DNA from: an uncultured Angelakisella sp.
Lineage (GTDB): Bacteria > Bacillota > Clostridia > Oscillospirales > Ruminococcaceae
Reading direction: 5' to 3'
DNA: 8,694 bases
Assembly (NCBI GenBank): GCA_937914895.1
Contig: CALGIL010000067.1
Coordinates: 1-8,694 of the forward strand
In this document: piece after piece, positions 6,286-8,694 of the stretch
Numbering within the stretch: position 1 is the first letter of the stretch
Layout of the letters: every line of letters begins with the position of its first letter
Notes under the pieces: generated by a model
Databases searched by the model: none
Told to the model about the DNA's origin: nothing
What the model saw: the letters and a program-made list of their open reading frames with translations, nothing else
Program-made: the position numbers and the translations under genes

Positions 6286-7179
6286 TCAGGATACGTCGGG
6301 GGGGAGATAGGGGTTGACGTGGACCATGCAGTGCTTGACGTCGGGGAAGTCCCGCTCCACCCGTTCATGGACCCGTTCGGCAATGTCGTGGGACTGGGTC
6401 AGGGTCAGGTCCCCGTCACAGGCGATGGCAATATCCACGTAAATCCGGGGGCCGAACAGCCGGGTGCGCATCTCGTCCAGGGCCAGCACCCCCTCCTCGG
6501 ACAGCACCGCCCGGCGGATGTCCGCCTCGGTTTGGGGGTCGCAGGACCGGTCCACCAGCTTGCCCATGGCGCTGTTAAAAATATCCCAGGCCGCCCGAAA
6601 AATAAACAGGCAGATGATCAGCCCCGCCAGGGGGTCCAAAATGGGCAGGCCCAGCCGGGCGCCCAAAATGCCCACAAAGCTGCCCGCCGAGGACAGCACG
6701 TCGGACCGGTGGTCCCAGGCGGTGGCCATCAGGGCGTCCGACCGCACCGCCAGCGCCCCCCGCCGGACATAGCGGAACATCAGCTCCTTGACGACAATGG
6801 ACACCACCGCCGCCGCCAGGGCCAGGCCCCCGGGGGGCTCCAGGCCGCCGCCCACCCCGGACGCCAGCAGCCGGATGCTGTTAAGGCCGATGCCCGCCCC
6901 CACCAGGGCCAGCACCACGGCCAGCAGCACCGCCGTCAGCGATTCAATGCGCTCGTGGCCGTAGGGGTGGTCCCGGTCCGATTCCTTGGAGGACATCCGC
7001 AGGCTGAAAAACACCATGACGTCCTTGAAGATGTCCGAGGCGTTTTCGATGGCGCTGGACACCATGGCGCTGGAGCGGGCCGTCAGCCCCGCCGCCAGCT
7101 TAAAGGCGGCCAGCAGCGCATTGACGGTAATGTTTACCGCCTGCACCCGGACGGTGCGGCGCTTCAGGTCCTGGTCCAT
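6286..7179 (-). CDS. CDF-family metal cation exporter, likely Ni/Co
   Basis: The 297-residue protein is a complete cation diffusion facilitator, exporting divalent metal in exchange for protons. Six predicted helices (about 11-31, 38-60, 82-104, 117-138, 150-172, 181-200) precede a cytoplasmic ferredoxin-like domain (about 205-292). HPYGHERIE (71-79) is the family signature after helix 2. The transport site would be Glu45 and Asp49 in helix 2 (ENASD) and Asp156 and Asp160 in helix 5 (DHRSD). This is unlike the DxxxD/HxxxD zinc type. The start at 7179 has AAGGGAGGGG six bases upstream. The frame runs back to 7347, but those codons lie in the terminator and riboswitch. Substrate is inferred from the riboswitch upstream; manganese or iron are alternatives on residues alone. 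czcD is the common name of relatives. Confidence 0.93.
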   Translation of the reverse strand: MDQDLKRRTVRVQAVNITVNALLAAFKLAAGLTARSSAMVSSAIENASDIFKDVMVFFSLRMSSKESDRDHPYGHERIESLTAVLLAVVLALVGAGIGLNSIRLLASGVGGGLEPPGGLALAAAVVSIVVKELMFRYVRRGALAVRSDALMATAWDHRSDVLSSAGSFVGILGARLGLPILDPLAGLIICLFIFRAAWDIFNSAMGKLVDRSCDPQTEADIRRAVLSEEGVLALDEMRTRLFGPRIYVDIAIACDGDLTLTQSHDIAERVHERVERDFPDVKHCMVHVNPYLPPDVS

Positions 7180-7185
7180 CCAAAT

Positions 7186-7195
7186 CCCCTCCCTT
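7186..7195 (-). promoter_or_regulatory. CDF gene ribosome binding site that decides the start
   Basis: AAGGGAGGGG on the minus strand lies six bases before the ATG at 7179. In-frame ATGs at 7200 and 7203 have no such site. Confidence 0.8.
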
Positions 7196-7247
7196 GTCAT
7201 CATGCCCGCGGCAGCCGCTGTCAAACCGCCGCCGGCCGCGGACGGAT

Positions 7248-7285
7248 AAAAAAATGCCTGCGGAACAAGTAACTGTCCCGCAGGC
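7248..7285 (-). terminator. riboswitch-controlled intrinsic terminator before the CDF gene
   Basis: A 12-bp stem with one G-U pair (7274-7285 with 7256-7267) closes a six-base loop; a single A and seven T (7248-7254) follow on the minus strand. The 5' arm contains GGGACA and the 3' strand of aptamer helix P4, so terminator and aptamer exclude each other. It lies 68 bases before the start codon. Confidence 0.92.
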
Positions 7286-7363
7286 GTCCAAAGCATTGGC
7301 AAACCCTGCTGCCGCCCAAAGCGGCCCGGCACCTGGCACGGGGCCATGGCCTGATCAGATTGT
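7265..7363 (-). promoter_or_regulatory. NiCo (czcD) riboswitch aptamer
   Basis: Read on the minus strand, the RNA fits the four-helix NiCo riboswitch, which binds Ni2+ or Co2+ cooperatively. P1: CTG (7356-7358) with CAG (7273-7275), plus outer ACAA/TTGT (7360-7363 with 7265-7268). CAGGC (7349-7353) follows in the junction. P2: TGGC/GCCA (7343-7346 with 7334-7337). CCGGGC then opens P3: GCCGC/GCGGC (7321-7325 with 7311-7315). P4: GCAGG/CCTGC (7305-7309 with 7280-7284). GGGACAG (7273-7279) follows P4 directly, as in the known class. Metal-bound RNA would hold GGGACAG and P4, blocking the terminator, so the exporter is made when metal is high. The match is to my memory of the motif, not a search. 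Confidence 0.85.
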
Positions 7364-7394
7364 GCCGCGGCCCGCGGCGCAAAGAGATACTGAT

Positions 7395-7423
7395 AGTATA
7401 GGGGCTGCGTGGGGCGCTGTCAA
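7395..7423 (-). promoter_or_regulatory. promoter of the riboswitch-CDF unit
   Basis: The minus strand has TTGACA (7418-7423), a 17-base spacer and TATACT (7395-7400), one base from full consensus. The start would be near 7388, about 25 bases before the aptamer. A strong constant promoter fits control by the riboswitch alone. Confidence 0.9.
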
Positions 7424-7446
7424 GAAGAAAAGGCGCGGCTTCTGCC

Positions 7447-7473
7447 AAAAATCCTGCCCGGGGGCCGGTCAGG
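7447..7473 (-). terminator. terminator overlapping the stop codon of the second htrA-like gene
   Basis: On the minus strand CCTG-A-CCGG, a three-base loop, then CCGG-G-CAGG (7453-7473) form an eight-pair stem with one A-G mismatch. A then TTTTT-like sequence follows (five T across 7447-7451). The stop codon (7469-7471) lies inside the 5' arm. Confidence 0.65.
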
Positions 7474-8694
7474 CGCCGGACATGAGGATAATATCCACCT
7501 GGAAGGTCTGGTTGCGCACCGCGCCCTCCATCCGGTACAGGGTCAGGGTCACCTGGTCGCCGGGCTTAAATTCGCTGAGGATGTCGGTGCAGTCGTTAAG
7601 GGTATAGACCGGGGTGCCGTCCACATGGGTGATGATGTCGTCGATCTGCACCCCCTTGGTGGCAATGTCGGCGCCGGCGGCAAAGCCCTTGACCCACAGC
7701 CCCAGGGGAATGCCGTAGGCCTGGGCCTCCTCGGCGGTGACGGGGGCGGCGGTAATGCCCAGCTTGGGCCGCCCGGTGACGGTTTTGTTGACGACAAGGT
7801 CCTGGATGATGGGCAGGGCGTCGTTGATGGGAATGGCAAAGCCGATGCCCTCGTAATCCAGGTCGATGACCTTGATGGAGTTGATGCCCACCACCTGGCC
7901 GAATTCGTTGATAAGGGCGCCGCCGGAGTTGCCGGGGTTGATGGCGGCGTCGGTCTGGATGCACTTGAGGTTATAGCTGCTGCCGCTGGAGGAGACGACC
8001 CGGTCCAGGGCCGACACATACCCCACCGTCAGGGTGCTTTGCAGGGCAAGGCCGCTGGGGTTGCCAATGGCGCACACCCGCTCGCCCACCTCCAGCTCGG
8101 CGGAGTTGCCAAACTCGGCGGGGACAAGGTCCTTGGCGTCCACGGCCTTCAGCACCGCCAGGTCGCTTTGGGCGTCGGTGCCCACCACCAGGGCGTCAAA
8201 GTCGTCGCCGTTGACCAGCACAATCTCCACCCGGGTGGCGCCCTCCACCACATGGGCGTTGGTAATGACGTAGCCGTCGGAGGACATGATGATGCCGGAG
8301 CCCTGCTGCTGGGGGCCGTAGACACCCCCGCCCAGGTAGGCGATGACCCCCACCACCGAGGGGGATACCTTGGCGTAGATCTGCTTGGGGGTCAAAACCC
8401 CCTCGGGGTCCGCGCCGTCCCCCACATAGGGCTTGTTGTTCAGGTTGATGTCCGGCATGGAGCCGCCGCTTTCGGCGCCGGAACCGCCCAGGGAGGTGTT
8501 GGGTTTTAAGCCCCCGCCGCCGGTGGCCGCCTGGTAGACGCCGTACCCCGCAAAGGAGAGGATGGTAACCGCCAAAATCACGCTGACCACCCGGGTCAGC
8601 AGGCGGTGCTTCTTTTTAGGCTTGGGTGCCTGGGCGTCCGGTTTGCCGGGCTCCCTGGCGCTCCACTGGTACCCGCCGTTCTGGCTGCCGGGCC
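7469..8694 (-). CDS. second HtrA/DegP-like membrane-anchored serine protease with PDZ, 5' end outside window
   Basis: The frame stays open to the right edge, giving 407 visible codons plus the stop; a GTG at 8588-8590 is internal, so the true start lies beyond 8694. Visible residues 1-34 are a polar, Lys/Pro-rich cytoplasmic tail containing YQWS, common in clostridial HtrAs. A transmembrane helix follows (about 35-55), then a Gly-rich linker, the protease domain (about 100-300) and one PDZ domain (about 305-400, ligand loop KLGI at 310-313). The triad is intact: His147 (TNAHV, codon 8252-8254), Asp177 (SDLAV, codon 8162-8164) and Ser256 (GNSGG, codon 7925-7927). The serine loop DAAINPGNSGGA is canonical, unlike the paralogue at 332-1666. 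The role is extracytoplasmic protein quality control. Its terminator and the CDF promoter separate it from the exporter. Confidence 0.93.
   Translation of the reverse strand, partial: PGSQNGGYQWSAREPGKPDAQAPKPKKKHRLLTRVVSVILAVTILSFAGYGVYQAATGGGGLKPNTSLGGSGAESGGSMPDINLNNKPYVGDGADPEGVLTPKQIYAKVSPSVVGVIAYLGGGVYGPQQQGSGIIMSSDGYVITNAHVVEGATRVEIVLVNGDDFDALVVGTDAQSDLAVLKAVDAKDLVPAEFGNSAELEVGERVCAIGNPSGLALQSTLTVGYVSALDRVVSSSGSSYNLKCIQTDAAINPGNSGGALINEFGQVVGINSIKVIDLDYEGIGFAIPINDALPIIQDLVVNKTVTGRPKLGITAAPVTAEEAQAYGIPLGLWVKGFAAGADIATKGVQIDDIITHVDGTPVYTLNDCTDILSEFKPGDQVTLTLYRMEGAVRNQTFQVDIILMSGA

Noticed and set aside
7180..7347. N-terminal extension of the CDF protein to an ATG at 7347
   Set aside because: These codons cover the riboswitch and terminator. 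The ribosome site and the family N-terminus point to 7179.

Overview
The window reads as chromosomal DNA from a GC-rich Gram-positive anaerobe of the Clostridia, most likely Oscillospiraceae/Ruminococcaceae. The grounds are strong AGGAGG-type ribosome sites, sigma-A-like promoters, hairpin-plus-T terminators, membrane-anchored HtrA proteases, a HisJ-type (PHP) histidinol phosphatase and a riboswitch class found mainly in Firmicutes. The taxonomic placement is inference. No mobile elements, tRNA, rRNA or CRISPR were seen.

Layout, left to right. A possible start of a small membrane protein leaves the left edge (minus, low confidence). A membrane-anchored HtrA-like protease (minus, 332-1666) has tandem hairpins behind it and operator-like dyads in front. 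pyrG, CTP synthase (minus, 1952-3559), has its own promoter and a textbook terminator. A HisJ-family phosphatase (minus, 3736-4632) has a near-consensus promoter. A divergent pair of plus-strand genes follows: an unrecognised lipoprotein with an internally duplicated domain (4833-5585), then a single-domain rhodanese (5782-6117). A 19-bp hairpin separates them from a convergent cation diffusion facilitator (CDF) metal exporter (minus, 6286-7179). A second HtrA-like protease (minus, 7469 to beyond 8694) is cut by the right edge.

The best regulatory find is upstream of the CDF exporter. A TTGACA-17-TATACT promoter drives a leader of about 200 nt. The leader holds an RNA that matches the NiCo (czcD) riboswitch: CTGA/CAGGC, CCGGGC and GGGACAG modules on a four-helix junction. 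An intrinsic terminator reuses the GGGACAG strand. Metal binding should prevent termination and switch the exporter on. This class is already described; here it assigns nickel/cobalt as the likely substrate.

Most genes appear to be single transcription units, each with its own promoter and terminator, so the window is a run of housekeeping and stress genes rather than one operon. The two HtrA paralogues probably serve envelope protein quality control, PyrG supplies CTP, and the CDF pump handles metal excess. No clearly new multi-gene system is visible. The least explained items are the duplicated-domain lipoprotein, the dyads before the first HtrA gene and the structured rhodanese leader.
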